The notes: generated from the sequence alone by a model not told the origin. 7,120 nt of DNA from Candidatus Eiseniibacteriota bacterium (GCA_023132135.1 JAGLYR010000173.1:1-7120), one strand, 5' to 3'. Shown: positions 1-6,576, counted from the stretch's first letter. Numbers and translations are program-made.

Positions 1-39
1 CGCAACGCAGTCCAGGCACATCCTGAGAACCTCGCAGCA

Positions 40-63
40 GGGATTCATGAATAATCCAGGCTA
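40..63 (-). repeat. Dispersed repeat R1, inverted copy at the end of the glycosyltransferase gene
   Basis: Read on the minus strand, this stretch starts TAGCCTGGATTATTCATGAA and continues to CCC. It differs from the R1 copies at 6675-6699 and 6888-6912 by two or three bases. Its core ATTCATGAAT is a perfect palindrome; the other copies have ATTCAGGAAT. The first three bases (TAG) are the stop codon of the glycosyltransferase gene. A weaker match (GCAGC with a one-base insertion) continues to about position 34. The element is in inverted orientation relative to the two right-hand copies. Confidence 0.7.
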
Positions 64-2166
64 GCCTCGGATTTCCGCCAGGCGGGCACTGGCTTGCGAC
101 CGTATTTCCTCATTCTGTGCGGCCCCTGCCAATGTCTCCAGTTCCCTGATCGCTCCCTTGAGATCTCCGGATTGCGCAAGGATTTCTCCCAGGTACAACC
201 GCGCAGTCTCATTGGTCCGGTCGAACCTGAGGGCCCGTCGCAGGAGGTCAAGGGCCTCCTCCAACCGCCCCTCCCGGGCAATGGACATGGCAATCTCGGC
301 CTGGGCCACACTCATCTGCTCGGGATGGACATCGGACATCTCCAGGATGCGCCGGTACCACTCGACAGCCAGCGCACTCCTTCCCGTGCTCCGGTAAACA
401 TATGCCAGGTTCAGACCGGCCAGTCCGTACCCGGGATCTACCTCCAGAGCCGTTGCAAGCTCTTCCTCCGCACGATGCAGCTCGTTTCGAATAATGAAGT
501 AGACCCCAAGATCATTGTGCACGGTCGCGTTGAGAGAGGGTTCCAGCGCAGTGGCGCGCCCGTAGGATTCCATCGCCTGGTCGTAGAGTCCCTTGGCAAG
601 GTATGCGGATCCCATGGACAGGTAAGTCTTGGCATCGTTGGGATCAATGCGGAGCACCTGCCGGAAGGTGTCGATGGCGCGGTCATACAGTCCCTGGTCC
701 ATGTACGCGCTGGCCTGGTTGAAGAGGTGAACGGGCACATCCTGGTCCCGGCTGATCCCCATGGCCCGCGTGTTTGCAAACCAGCAGAACACAGCGACAC
801 CCAGAACCAGTGCAGTGAGCTGTCGCCAGTTTCTTTGCCGCAGGGCCCGGGCCATCGATACCACCGCGAGCGCCGAGAGGACGGCCAGTGCCATGGCCGC
901 CGGCATCCGGAAACGCTCGCAGACGAAAAAGGCCACGACCGCCACCATCTGGGCGACGACGAAAAGGGCAATGAGCCTGGAGGCTCTTCCCCGCCGGAGA
1001 GACAGCGCAAGTCCCACAAGCCCAAGCGGTCCGATCAGCCAGAACCCCGGGTGGGGAAAACCCAGCGACCGGCTGTTCGCGCGCAGGAAGGCGCCGATGT
1101 CCCGGTTGTTGCCGATCTCGTAGCTGTTCCAGAAGTAGTAGAGCTTCCGAACCTGGAGGTGAGCCCAGTCCCCGGGATGTCGGGCCATGAATCGAAGAGC
1201 CTGCTTCGACCAGAAACCGGAGACTTCGGAAGGCTTGAATTCTCTACCTGTCATTTTCTCGGCCGCCGCCTTCGCGCCGAGGTAGACTGTGTCCCGCGTC
1301 TTTCCCACCGAGCGCAGGAGATCGGCATCTTTCACACCCGGCCCGCGTGCGGTCTTGCCGTCCGACTGAGGATTGTTCCCGATGTAGTAGTTCACGCCTC
1401 CCTGGTGAGCAATGAACACGAACTCGCCGCTGGCATGGTAGTTGATGATGGTCACGGGGACGACCCACACGGCGATTCCAACGGCCACGGCCGCAGCCCG
1501 GCCCCAGCCTGAACGCCAGGACCCCCAACCCTTGGCCCACAGAAGCGACAGGATTCCGAAGATCAGAATCGTGGGGCGCACAATCGCCGAGAGTCCCAGG
1601 GCAAACCCCGCCAGCAGCCAGGAGCGCCATCCTCCTTTCTCCTCCGCACGTACCAGGAGAACCAGGGACAGAAGCGACGTGAGGACCACCAGCGCAGTGC
1701 CCAGGATTTCGGCGGAAAAGTAGATGAACACACCATAGGTAGCGGCCAGCATGCCGCCAATCCAGCCGACCCAGCGCCCATATACCTTCCAGCCAAGTGT
1801 CAGAACAAGTCCTGCGGCCAGGGAACCCAGGATAATCTGCACCACGCGCGCCACCATCAGACTGTTCCCCGACAATCGATGGATGGCCGCCAGCAAGTAC
1901 GGAAACCCCGGCGCCCGGAACAGGGCCTCGCGCGGCATCCAACCCTCCGCGGCAATTCTCATGGCCTCGACGTGATACCACTGCGCGTCCAGAACGATGC
2001 TGTTGAAATCCGGGGACGAATGCACTTCGGCCAGGTAGATCAGGCGAGCTGCCAGAGCGACGACGAAGATAACCAGGAAGGCAAAGGGGAAAGAGGCCGC
2101 CATCCGGCTTGCGTGACTGCCGCGGCGGACAGAAAACCCGGAATCGGCGCTCTCGTCAGGCAACAT
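61..2166 (-). CDS. GT39/PMT-like membrane glycosyltransferase with C-terminal TPR domain
   Basis: Predicted integral membrane glycosyltransferase of the GT39/ArnT-like (PMT_2) type, 701 aa from the chosen start. Such enzymes transfer sugar from a polyprenyl-phosphate donor outside the cytoplasmic membrane. The first membrane span (about residues 22-45) is followed by LDAQWYH with candidate catalytic Asp60, then FRAPGFP (83-89), some ten further hydrophobic segments, an extracytoplasmic loop with GGVNYYIGNN (256-265), and ERFRMP (417-422). Residues about 480-701 form roughly six TPR repeats, for example NQASAYMDQGLYDRAIDTF, which usually bind proteins or extend complexes. Start choice: GGAGG at 2179-2183 directly abuts an ATG at 2178, too close to serve it, and lies 12 bases before the ATG at 2166. 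The frame stays open upstream to 2301, but that part is repeat DNA. The acceptor substrate is unknown. Family call is solid; start is uncertain by a few codons. Confidence 0.85.
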   Translation of the reverse strand: MLPDESADSGFSVRRGSHASRMAASFPFAFLVIFVVALAARLIYLAEVHSSPDFNSIVLDAQWYHVEAMRIAAEGWMPREALFRAPGFPYLLAAIHRLSGNSLMVARVVQIILGSLAAGLVLTLGWKVYGRWVGWIGGMLAATYGVFIYFSAEILGTALVVLTSLLSLVLLVRAEEKGGWRSWLLAGFALGLSAIVRPTILIFGILSLLWAKGWGSWRSGWGRAAAVAVGIAVWVVPVTIINYHASGEFVFIAHQGGVNYYIGNNPQSDGKTARGPGVKDADLLRSVGKTRDTVYLGAKAAAEKMTGREFKPSEVSGFWSKQALRFMARHPGDWAHLQVRKLYYFWNSYEIGNNRDIGAFLRANSRSLGFPHPGFWLIGPLGLVGLALSLRRGRASRLIALFVVAQMVAVVAFFVCERFRMPAAMALAVLSALAVVSMARALRQRNWRQLTALVLGVAVFCWFANTRAMGISRDQDVPVHLFNQASAYMDQGLYDRAIDTFRQVLRIDPNDAKTYLSMGSAYLAKGLYDQAMESYGRATALEPSLNATVHNDLGVYFIIRNELHRAEEELATALEVDPGYGLAGLNLAYVYRSTGRSALAVEWYRRILEMSDVHPEQMSVAQAEIAMSIAREGRLEEALDLLRRALRFDRTNETARLYLGEILAQSGDLKGAIRELETLAGAAQNEEIRSQASARLAEIRG

Positions 2167-2183
2167 TGAGGCTTTCATCCTCC

Positions 2184-2290
2184 GGAGAAGGGTATCAGGA
2201 CAAGTGCAGGACAAGTGCCCCGTGCTTCGTGCCCCGTGCTTTGTGCTAAGGAGAAGGGCATCAGGACAAGTGCCACATGCTTCGTGCAAG
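2184..2290. repeat. R2 tandem repeat block in the glycosyltransferase leader
   Basis: On the + strand a 24-base unit beginning GGAGAAGGG occurs at 2184-2207 and again at 2250-2273 with one mismatch. Between them the 11-mer AGGACAAGTGC is exactly duplicated (2197-2207, 2208-2218), and a 14-base unit TGCCCCGTGCTTCG repeats in tandem (2216-2229, 2230-2243) with a decayed third version at 2271-2284. A single related copy is found upstream of mnmA at 6528-6559. The block is in the 5' leader of the glycosyltransferase gene. Its frame on the minus strand happens to be open, which could lead a gene caller to add 41-45 false residues to that protein. Confidence 0.8.
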
Positions 2291-2306
2291 GAAAACTGCA
2301 TGGTGG

Positions 2307-2327
2307 GGGCGACCCGGTGGGTCGCCC
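2307..2327. other. Perfect 9-bp stem, 3-base loop hairpin
   Basis: GGGCGACCC (2307-2315), loop GGT, GGGTCGCCC (2319-2327). It lies between the phosphodiesterase stop and the glycosyltransferase start. No T run directly follows on either strand; on the minus strand the first TTTT is about 12 bases further on. It may slow or end transcription, mark a processing site, or be a short palindromic repeat of the REP kind. It is not a textbook intrinsic terminator. Confidence 0.6.
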
Positions 2328-2341
2328 GGTTGCCTTTCGCG

Positions 2342-2374
2342 CCCTCGCCCTCTCGCTCCCTCTCGCCCTCGCCC
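2342..2374 (-). other. Canonical G-quadruplex motif in the transcribed strand
   Basis: The minus strand has five GGG runs (complementary to CCC at 2342-2344, 2348-2350, 2358-2360, 2366-2368 and 2372-2374) separated by 3, 7, 5 and 3 bases. This meets the usual G3N1-7 rule with one run to spare. It begins 11 bases after the phosphodiesterase stop codon, so the mRNA itself would carry the G-rich strand. It sits in a purine-rich, GAGGGCGA-like low-complexity tract, so it may be a by-product of simple-sequence DNA. Folding and any role are inferred. Confidence 0.55.
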
Positions 2375-2385
2375 TTTCGCTGTGT

Positions 2386-3939
2386 TTACTGAAGGTAGGG
2401 GACTGAACCCAGCGCGCGGCGACGTTCTTCCAGAGACTCTTGCCCCTCGGGTTCTTTCCGGACCAGGGCAACAGGCTCCGCAAAACGGATCTCGTGCCTG
2501 GCCAGACAGGCCGGATCGATAGCTTCGACGAACACTCCACCATCCATGTCGGCCGGCAGTCGCTCCCCCAGTAGATACAGGATGGTGGGGGTGACCCCTT
2601 CGATTCCCTGCGGCGTGAGGTTGATACCCTTCCGGACAGGGCCTCCCGAGAGAATGATGACGCCCTCGCGGCGATGGTACGCGCTGAAACTGTAGGACGG
2701 AAGTCCGAACAGCGGGGCTCCCGCGTTTCCCTCCCCCCCGATCACGAAGTAATCGGGTTTCACCGTGAACAGGATGTCCGGCCCCTGGTCCATGTATGGT
2801 CCCGAGAAAACCTCCTCGCCGAAACGGATATCCGTAACCGGGCGAATGCCCGTCTCCGGGTCGGTCAGTTCCCTGAGTTGCCGCGCAATCCGCTCCCGCA
2901 CCTGCCGGTACTGCCGCCCCTGCTGCACCTCACCCCGGGGTTCCCTCCCGCGGACGTTCAGATAGATCCGTCCGCCGAAATCGCCCTGGTAGTAGGCCAG
3001 AACCTTTCCCCTCTCCCAGTCGAAAAATCCCTCCCGGGCCAACCAGTTCTTGAGACGGATTTCGCGGTAGATTGGAGAGAAGCCGTGATCGGACATCACA
3101 ATCACAACTGTGTCGTCGTCCACTCGCTCAAGAAGCTCGCCCACCACCCGGTCCACCCTCTGCCAGAAATCATGGATGGCGCCCCCGAACGTCTTGGCTT
3201 TGTCCTCATCGTAGAAAGGGTGCTCTGGATCGAGGAATCGCCAGAAGAAGTGCTGTGTTTTGTCTGGACCTGTGAAGACGACCCAGAACAGATCCCACTC
3301 TTCATCCTCCATCAGCTCCAGGGCCACCCGGGCCCGGGCCTCGAGGTTGTGGACCAGCCTGTCCCTGAGCGCCGCCTCCTGTCCGTCCACCAGAACTTCC
3401 CCAAAGGCATCCAGCTCGTAGTCGCCAAGTCGGGACTGCAGCTCCGGCGGATAGGTGTATCCCTTGTCATCGAAATGGGGAAACCCGGCGATCATGAACC
3501 CGTCGACCTCATCGGGCGGGTCGGTGAGAGGTACATTGATGATACCAACGCTGCGGCCCCGGCGGGCAAGCGTCTCCCAAATGGCTTCTGCCTTCCTGTC
3601 ACGGGACGTGGCGGGAATCGTCGTGGCAGAGCCCGATGGCCGGATCCAGAAATCGTAGATTCCATGTTTCCCGGGATTCTTGCCCGTAACAGCGGACGTC
3701 CACGCGGGCGGCGACATGGGTGGGAAAACGGATTCAAGAGTCCCTGCAGCGCCTCCCTCGACAAGTCGCTCCAGATTGGGGAGGTCCCCTGCCTCAATCC
3801 AGGGATCCAGCAGATCCCAGGTTGCCCCGTCGAGTCCAATCACCAACACCTTCGAAGCAGGGGGCGAGGACCCGCAGCCCGTGAGGCCAGGGAGCAGCAC
3901 GATGGTCAGCAACCACAGGCAGAGGTTACGCGGGTGCAT
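2386..3939 (-). CDS. Lipoprotein of the type I phosphodiesterase/alkaline phosphatase superfamily
   Basis: A 517-aa exported lipoprotein. The signal peptide ends in a lipobox LTGC (Leu19 to Cys22), so it should be acylated and membrane-anchored. The rest is a type I phosphodiesterase/nucleotide pyrophosphatase-like domain: VIGLDGATW (metal ligand Asp37), PPMSPPAWTS with probable nucleophile Ser76, TGKNPGKHGIYDF (85-97), GPDKTQH (Asp226, His230), MSDHGF (Asp284, His285) and AYHRREGVIILSGG (His422). These match the two-metal site of the superfamily, so it is probably active. Members hydrolyse or transfer phosphodiesters and phosphomonoesters; the substrate here is not evident. The ATG is preceded by AAGGAG (3949-3954, spacing 9) and AGGAGG (3942-3947, spacing 2). 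It starts six bases after the beta-helix gene stop, so translation is probably coupled. The glycosyltransferase downstream suggests a glycan-linked phosphate substrate, which is inference. Confidence 0.9.
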   Translation of the reverse strand: MHPRNLCLWLLTIVLLPGLTGCGSSPPASKVLVIGLDGATWDLLDPWIEAGDLPNLERLVEGGAAGTLESVFPPMSPPAWTSAVTGKNPGKHGIYDFWIRPSGSATTIPATSRDRKAEAIWETLARRGRSVGIINVPLTDPPDEVDGFMIAGFPHFDDKGYTYPPELQSRLGDYELDAFGEVLVDGQEAALRDRLVHNLEARARVALELMEDEEWDLFWVVFTGPDKTQHFFWRFLDPEHPFYDEDKAKTFGGAIHDFWQRVDRVVGELLERVDDDTVVIVMSDHGFSPIYREIRLKNWLAREGFFDWERGKVLAYYQGDFGGRIYLNVRGREPRGEVQQGRQYRQVRERIARQLRELTDPETGIRPVTDIRFGEEVFSGPYMDQGPDILFTVKPDYFVIGGEGNAGAPLFGLPSYSFSAYHRREGVIILSGGPVRKGINLTPQGIEGVTPTILYLLGERLPADMDGGVFVEAIDPACLARHEIRFAEPVALVRKEPEGQESLEERRRALGSVPYLQ

Positions 3940-3941
3940 GA

Positions 3942-3954
3942 CCTCCTACTCCTT
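3942..3954 (-). promoter_or_regulatory. Double Shine-Dalgarno overlapping the upstream stop codon
   Basis: AAGGAG (3949-3954) and AGGAGG (3942-3947) lie within the last codons and stop codon (TAG, 3946-3948) of the beta-helix gene and serve the phosphodiesterase ATG at 3939. The farther one has good spacing (9 bases); the nearer is too close to work alone. The overlap indicates translational coupling and supports co-transcription of the two genes. Confidence 0.75.
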
Positions 3955-4818
3955 AGGACAGGACAGGATTTTCCTCGAATGTTCCTTGTCCACCCAGGGT
4001 TTGAAGTCCAGCGCACCCATGAACTTGGCACGGTCAGGGCAATCGGATCCCCAGTAGTTGTACTCACAGGACAGGAGCCCCGGCGAGCTGGTCCGGATCC
4101 CCTCTTCCTTGACCTTCACCAGATTCTGCAGGTTGTACCCGTGGTTGTCGAAAATATCGTTGGCCCCTTCGATGGATCCGCCAATCGTCGGCACCGCGTA
4201 GTCCTCAACAACAATCCCGATCTTGTTGAGATCGATGGTGTTGTTCCGAAGACGGGGAGAGCCATCCTTGATCACAATCCCCTTGGTGTTGTCCGTCACA
4301 TGATTCCGGACAACCAGAGGACTGCATCGGAGACAGTGAATCCCCTGCTTGTTGAGCCGCACGAGGTTGTTCCGGATTGTGGGGGATGAACCCTCGCAGT
4401 CAATGCCGAACCATCCCCTTTCCACCACATTGTCCAGGACCCTTGGCGCTCCTCCTCCCGAACAGTACACCACACGATCCGCCGCGCGGCCGCCGGCAAG
4501 GGTGAACCCGATCACGGCGGTAACCGTATCGGCATCGGCCAGTCGGACTACCCACCACCGGTACCCAACGATGGTGGTAACCTCAGGACCGTCCGCGCTC
4601 CTGAGGACAACCCCGTTCTTGATATCCACGGGGCCTTCGTATCTCCCGGGGCCAACGATAATCGTATCTCCCCGGCGAGCCTCCCGCATAGCGTCCTGGA
4701 TTCTCTGGAAGTCCTCGGGAACCTTGAGCGTTGTCCCCTCTGCGAATCCCACCCAGCTTCCAAACACCAGGACAGCGAGACCCACCGCCAGGATCCTGTT
4801 CGTCATGATCCACCGCAA
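3946..4818 (-). CDS. Secreted right-handed beta-helix repeat protein
   Basis: About 290 aa, with an N-terminal signal peptide (hydrophobic run ILAVGLAVLVFGSWVGFA, cleavage after about residue 26) and then the entry motif of beta-helix/DUF1565-type proteins, VPEDFQRIQDAM...GDTIIVGPGRYEG. Short PbH1-like rungs follow (about residues 120-215; for example SPTIRNNLVRLNKQGIH and SPRLRNNTIDLNKIGIV). The tail has NYWG (254-257) and FKPW (272-275), a capping pattern common in secreted beta-helix proteins. Relatives include NosD-like and carbohydrate-binding or lyase proteins; I see no catalytic signature, so the function is unassigned. Start: TTG at 4818 has a perfect AAGGAGG ten bases upstream; ATG at 4806 gives the cleaner signal peptide but sits 22 bases from that site. 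A longer frame to 4896 runs into the arginine tRNA and is false. It is the first gene of the envelope cluster. Confidence 0.85.
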   Translation of the reverse strand: MRWIMTNRILAVGLAVLVFGSWVGFAEGTTLKVPEDFQRIQDAMREARRGDTIIVGPGRYEGPVDIKNGVVLRSADGPEVTTIVGYRWWVVRLADADTVTAVIGFTLAGGRAADRVVYCSGGGAPRVLDNVVERGWFGIDCEGSSPTIRNNLVRLNKQGIHCLRCSPLVVRNHVTDNTKGIVIKDGSPRLRNNTIDLNKIGIVVEDYAVPTIGGSIEGANDIFDNHGYNLQNLVKVKEEGIRTSSPGLLSCEYNYWGSDCPDRAKFMGALDFKPWVDKEHSRKILSCPKE

Positions 4819-4828
4819 GTTTCTCAAA

Positions 4829-4835
4829 CCTCCTT
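4829..4835 (-). promoter_or_regulatory. Shine-Dalgarno AAGGAGG for the beta-helix gene
   Basis: AAGGAGG on the minus strand, ten bases before TTG at 4818 and 22 bases before ATG at 4806. It is the only strong ribosome site between the tRNA and the gene and therefore favours the TTG start. A weaker GGTGG lies three bases before the ATG at 4806. Confidence 0.6.
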
Positions 4836-4866
4836 CGCTGTTCTTCCTTGAATGAGACATAAAATC

Positions 4867-4943
4867 TGGCGCGCCCAGGAGGATTTGAACCCCCAACCCC
4901 CTGATCCGTAGTCAGGTACTCTATCCAATTGAGCTATGGGCGC
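4867..4943 (-). tRNA. tRNA-Arg(ACG)
   Basis: Full cloverleaf on the minus strand: acceptor GCGCCCA pairs with TGGGCGC, discriminator G, and encoded CCA (4867-4869). Anticodon stem CCTGA/TCAGG encloses loop CTACGGA, giving anticodon ACG (reads CGT, CGC and CGA once A34 is deaminated to inosine). The T arm is GGGGG/CCTCC around TTCAAAT with one G-T pair. Length is 77 bases. It lies 48 bases upstream of the beta-helix gene with no terminator visible between them. Confidence 0.95.
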
Positions 4944-5061
4944 GCGTCAGAAGGTTGAACACCCAACCCTTGATTTCGTTCCCACTAACCAGCGGCGGCT
5001 GCACTGCCGCAATCGTCGGAGCCAAGAGCGTGATGTCCGCACCGACTTCCGACCGCTGGTG

Positions 5062-5105
5062 AAAAATGCCGACTATGGCCGGGCGGGGAACCCGCCCGGC
5101 CATAG
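5062..5105 (-). terminator. Probable intrinsic terminator of the serine tRNA unit
   Basis: A perfect 15-bp stem (5073-5087 with 5091-5105, arm CTATGGCCGGGCGGG) and a 3-base loop. On the minus strand it is followed, after six bases (TCGGCA), by five T residues (5062-5066). It starts eight bases after the 3' end of tRNA-Ser(GCT). Only the minus strand has the T run. The offset of the T run is unusual, so a plain palindromic repeat or a processing signal remains possible. Confidence 0.65.
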
Positions 5106-5113
5106 CCAGAGTC

Positions 5114-5205
<92 letters not shown>

Positions 5206-5223
5206 GTTCCGGTTGTTTCGTCG

Positions 5224-5309
5224 TGGCGGAGGGAGTAGGATTCGAACCCACGGACCTTTCGGTCAACGGTTTTCAAGACCGCCGCCTTCGACCACTCGGC
5301 CATCCCTCC
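5224..5309 (-). tRNA. tRNA-Ser(TGA)
   Basis: Class II tRNA on the minus strand: acceptor GGAGGGA/TCCCTCC, discriminator G and encoded CCA (5224-5226). Anticodon stem GCGGT/ACCGT encloses loop CTTGAAA, giving anticodon TGA (UCN codons, mainly UCA). The variable arm GACCGAAAGGTC forms a short hairpin as expected for serine. Length 86 bases. It is the first gene after the promoter at 5341-5368. Confidence 0.95.
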
Positions 5310-5340
5310 GCGGAATCTCCTACACCCACCCCGTCACTGG

Positions 5341-5368
5341 ATTATGCATGAGCCCGGAGACCTGTCAA
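5341..5368 (-). promoter_or_regulatory. Sigma-70-like promoter for the serine tRNAs
   Basis: On the minus strand a perfect -35 box TTGACA (5363-5368), a 16-base spacer, and CATAAT (5341-5346), five of six to the -10 consensus. It sits about 31 bases upstream of the mature 5' end of tRNA-Ser(TGA), a usual distance for a tRNA leader, in the 119-base gap after mnmA. No other match of this quality was found in the window. Confidence 0.7.
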
Positions 5369-5428
5369 GCCCTTCCAAGCCGCACCAGCGCCGCAGCAGA
5401 CGGTTCGTGAGCAGAGGCGACGGCGATT

Positions 5429-6505
5429 CTACTGAATGATCCCACCGCCCAGTACTTCATCGTCCCTGTAGAAAACCACGGATTGTCCAGGCGTGATGGC
5501 GCGCTGGGATTGCTCAAACCTGACCACTACATCCTCACCGGCAAACTCAATCAGCGCCGGGGAAGGATCATGCTGGTAGCGGATCTTTGCTGAGACCGCC
5601 GTCGTTGACGAAATCGCTTCAACAGAGATGAGATTCACGTCCTGCGCGACCAGGGTCTGCGCGCAGAGGTCTTCGTTGTCGCCCACGATCACGGAGTGGT
5701 CGGCGGGGTCGATCCGAATCACGTACTGCGGCCGGCCCACGGCCACTCCCAAACCTCGGCGCTGGCCAACGGTGTACCGGTAGAACCCCCGGTGTTTCCC
5801 AAGAACCCGCCCCGATGTGTCGAGAATCAAGCCTTCGCCCTCGCCGTCCGCTACCTGCGATTCCAGCCAGGACACATAGTCCCCCCGCGGGACAAAACAC
5901 ACATCCTGGCTCTCCGGCGTCCGACCCACGGGGAGCTCCCGGGCCCGGATCTCCGCCCGGACTTCATCCTTCGTCATCCCCCCCAAGGGGAACACGACGG
6001 ACCGGAGCTGGTCCTGGGAAAGCCGCCACATGAAGTAGGACTGGTCCTTTACAGGATCGACCCCTCTCAGGAGAAGCGTCCGCCTCCGGTCCTCATCCCA
6101 CGCGCTCCGGACGTAGTGCCCGGTCGCAAGAACGTCACATCCCAGCGACCGGACCTTCTCCAGCAGGAACCCGAACTTGATCCTGGCATTGCACTGGACA
6201 CACGGGTTGGGGGTCCGTCCATTCAGATAGGCATCACGGAAAGGCTGAACCACATTGTCCCGGAACTCCGACTCAGCATCGATCACAAGATGGGAGATTC
6301 CCAGTGCATGGGCCACCCGCCTCGCCCGGGTCACGGAAGAGACAGCGCAACGGGGTTTTTCCGAATCTTTCTCTGACTCGGACCGGACGCTCGGCAGCTT
6401 GAGCGTGACGCCGACAACTTCGTGTCCTTGCTCAACAAGCAAAGCCGCGGCGAGCGAGCTGTCCATACCACCGCTCATCGCCACGGCCACTGTTTTCCTG
6501 TTCAT
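5429..6505 (-). CDS. mnmA: tRNA-specific 2-thiouridylase MnmA
   Basis: A 358-aa cytoplasmic enzyme that adenylates and thiolates U34 of the Lys, Glu and Gln tRNAs (s2U34), taking sulfur from a relay protein. Seen: PP-loop SGGMDSS (residues 11-17) for ATP; RTPNPCVQCN with catalytic Cys102; GHY (129-131); DQSYFMW (154-160); FPLGG (172-176); ESQDVCF with the second catalytic Cys203, which forms the persulfide; then HRGFYRYTVGQRRGLG and a complete C-terminal beta-barrel. Cys102 and Cys203 match E. coli Cys102 and Cys199. Length is normal. At the usual DAR position before RVA the protein reads TRAR, a small departure. The ribosome site is weak (GGTGA, four bases before ATG). The leader carries an R2 repeat and (CA)5. 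The flanking Ser and Arg tRNAs are not MnmA substrates, so the closeness is probably incidental. Confidence 0.97.
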   Translation of the reverse strand: MNRKTVAVAMSGGMDSSLAAALLVEQGHEVVGVTLKLPSVRSESEKDSEKPRCAVSSVTRARRVAHALGISHLVIDAESEFRDNVVQPFRDAYLNGRTPNPCVQCNARIKFGFLLEKVRSLGCDVLATGHYVRSAWDEDRRRTLLLRGVDPVKDQSYFMWRLSQDQLRSVVFPLGGMTKDEVRAEIRARELPVGRTPESQDVCFVPRGDYVSWLESQVADGEGEGLILDTSGRVLGKHRGFYRYTVGQRRGLGVAVGRPQYVIRIDPADHSVIVGDNEDLCAQTLVAQDVNLISVEAISSTTAVSAKIRYQHDPSPALIEFAGEDVVVRFEQSQRAITPGQSVVFYRDDEVLGGGIIQ

Positions 6506-6527
6506 TGCTCACCAGTTCACACACACA

Positions 6528-6559
6528 GGGAAGAGGACATCAAGACCCGTGCTTCGTGC
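6528..6559 (-). repeat. R2 repeat, single copy in the mnmA leader
   Basis: On the minus strand it starts GCACGAAGCACGGG, identical over 14 bases to the complement of 2219-2232, and goes on TCTTGATGTCC and CTTCCC, which resembles TCCTGATACCC/CTTCTCC in the glycosyltransferase leader; the copy there has about seven extra bases in the middle. It ends 22 bases before the mnmA ATG, in the same orientation relative to its gene as the other R2 block. A (CA)5 run (6518-6527, + strand) separates it from the start. Confidence 0.65.
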
Positions 6560-6576
6560 GCGGAGCTATCACGCCC

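Noticed and set aside
94-1512. Long open frame on the + strand opposite the glycosyltransferase gene
   Set aside because: It lies wholly antisense to a gene with clear TPR and membrane motifs. Its product has no recognisable domain and is Pro/Arg/His-rich as expected from reading high-GC DNA on the wrong strand.
2184-2290. Possible CRISPR array
   Set aside because: The units are 24, 14 and 11 bases with no regular unique spacers, and no cas genes are present. It is a compound tandem repeat.
2307-2327. Hairpin as an intrinsic terminator for the phosphodiesterase gene
   Set aside because: No T run directly follows the stem on the minus strand, so I list it only as a hairpin.
2674-4389. Long open frame on the + strand opposite the phosphodiesterase and beta-helix genes
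   Set aside because: It crosses the junction of two well-supported minus-strand genes and shows no domain or ribosome site. It is a high-GC shadow frame.
4819-4896. Longer beta-helix frame starting at 4896
   Set aside because: The extra N-terminus is read from the 3' part of tRNA-Arg, a common artefact. A perfect Shine-Dalgarno and a signal peptide support the start at 4818 or 4806.
4867-4943. tRNA-Arg as an integration site
   Set aside because: No duplicate of its 3' end, integrase or phage gene is seen in the window.
4944-5061. Separate promoter or leader structure for tRNA-Arg, including ACCAGCGG (4988-4995) with CCGCTGGT (5053-5060)
   Set aside because: No pair of -35/-10 boxes stood out, and an 8-bp inverted repeat with a 57-base gap is within what chance gives in GC-rich DNA.
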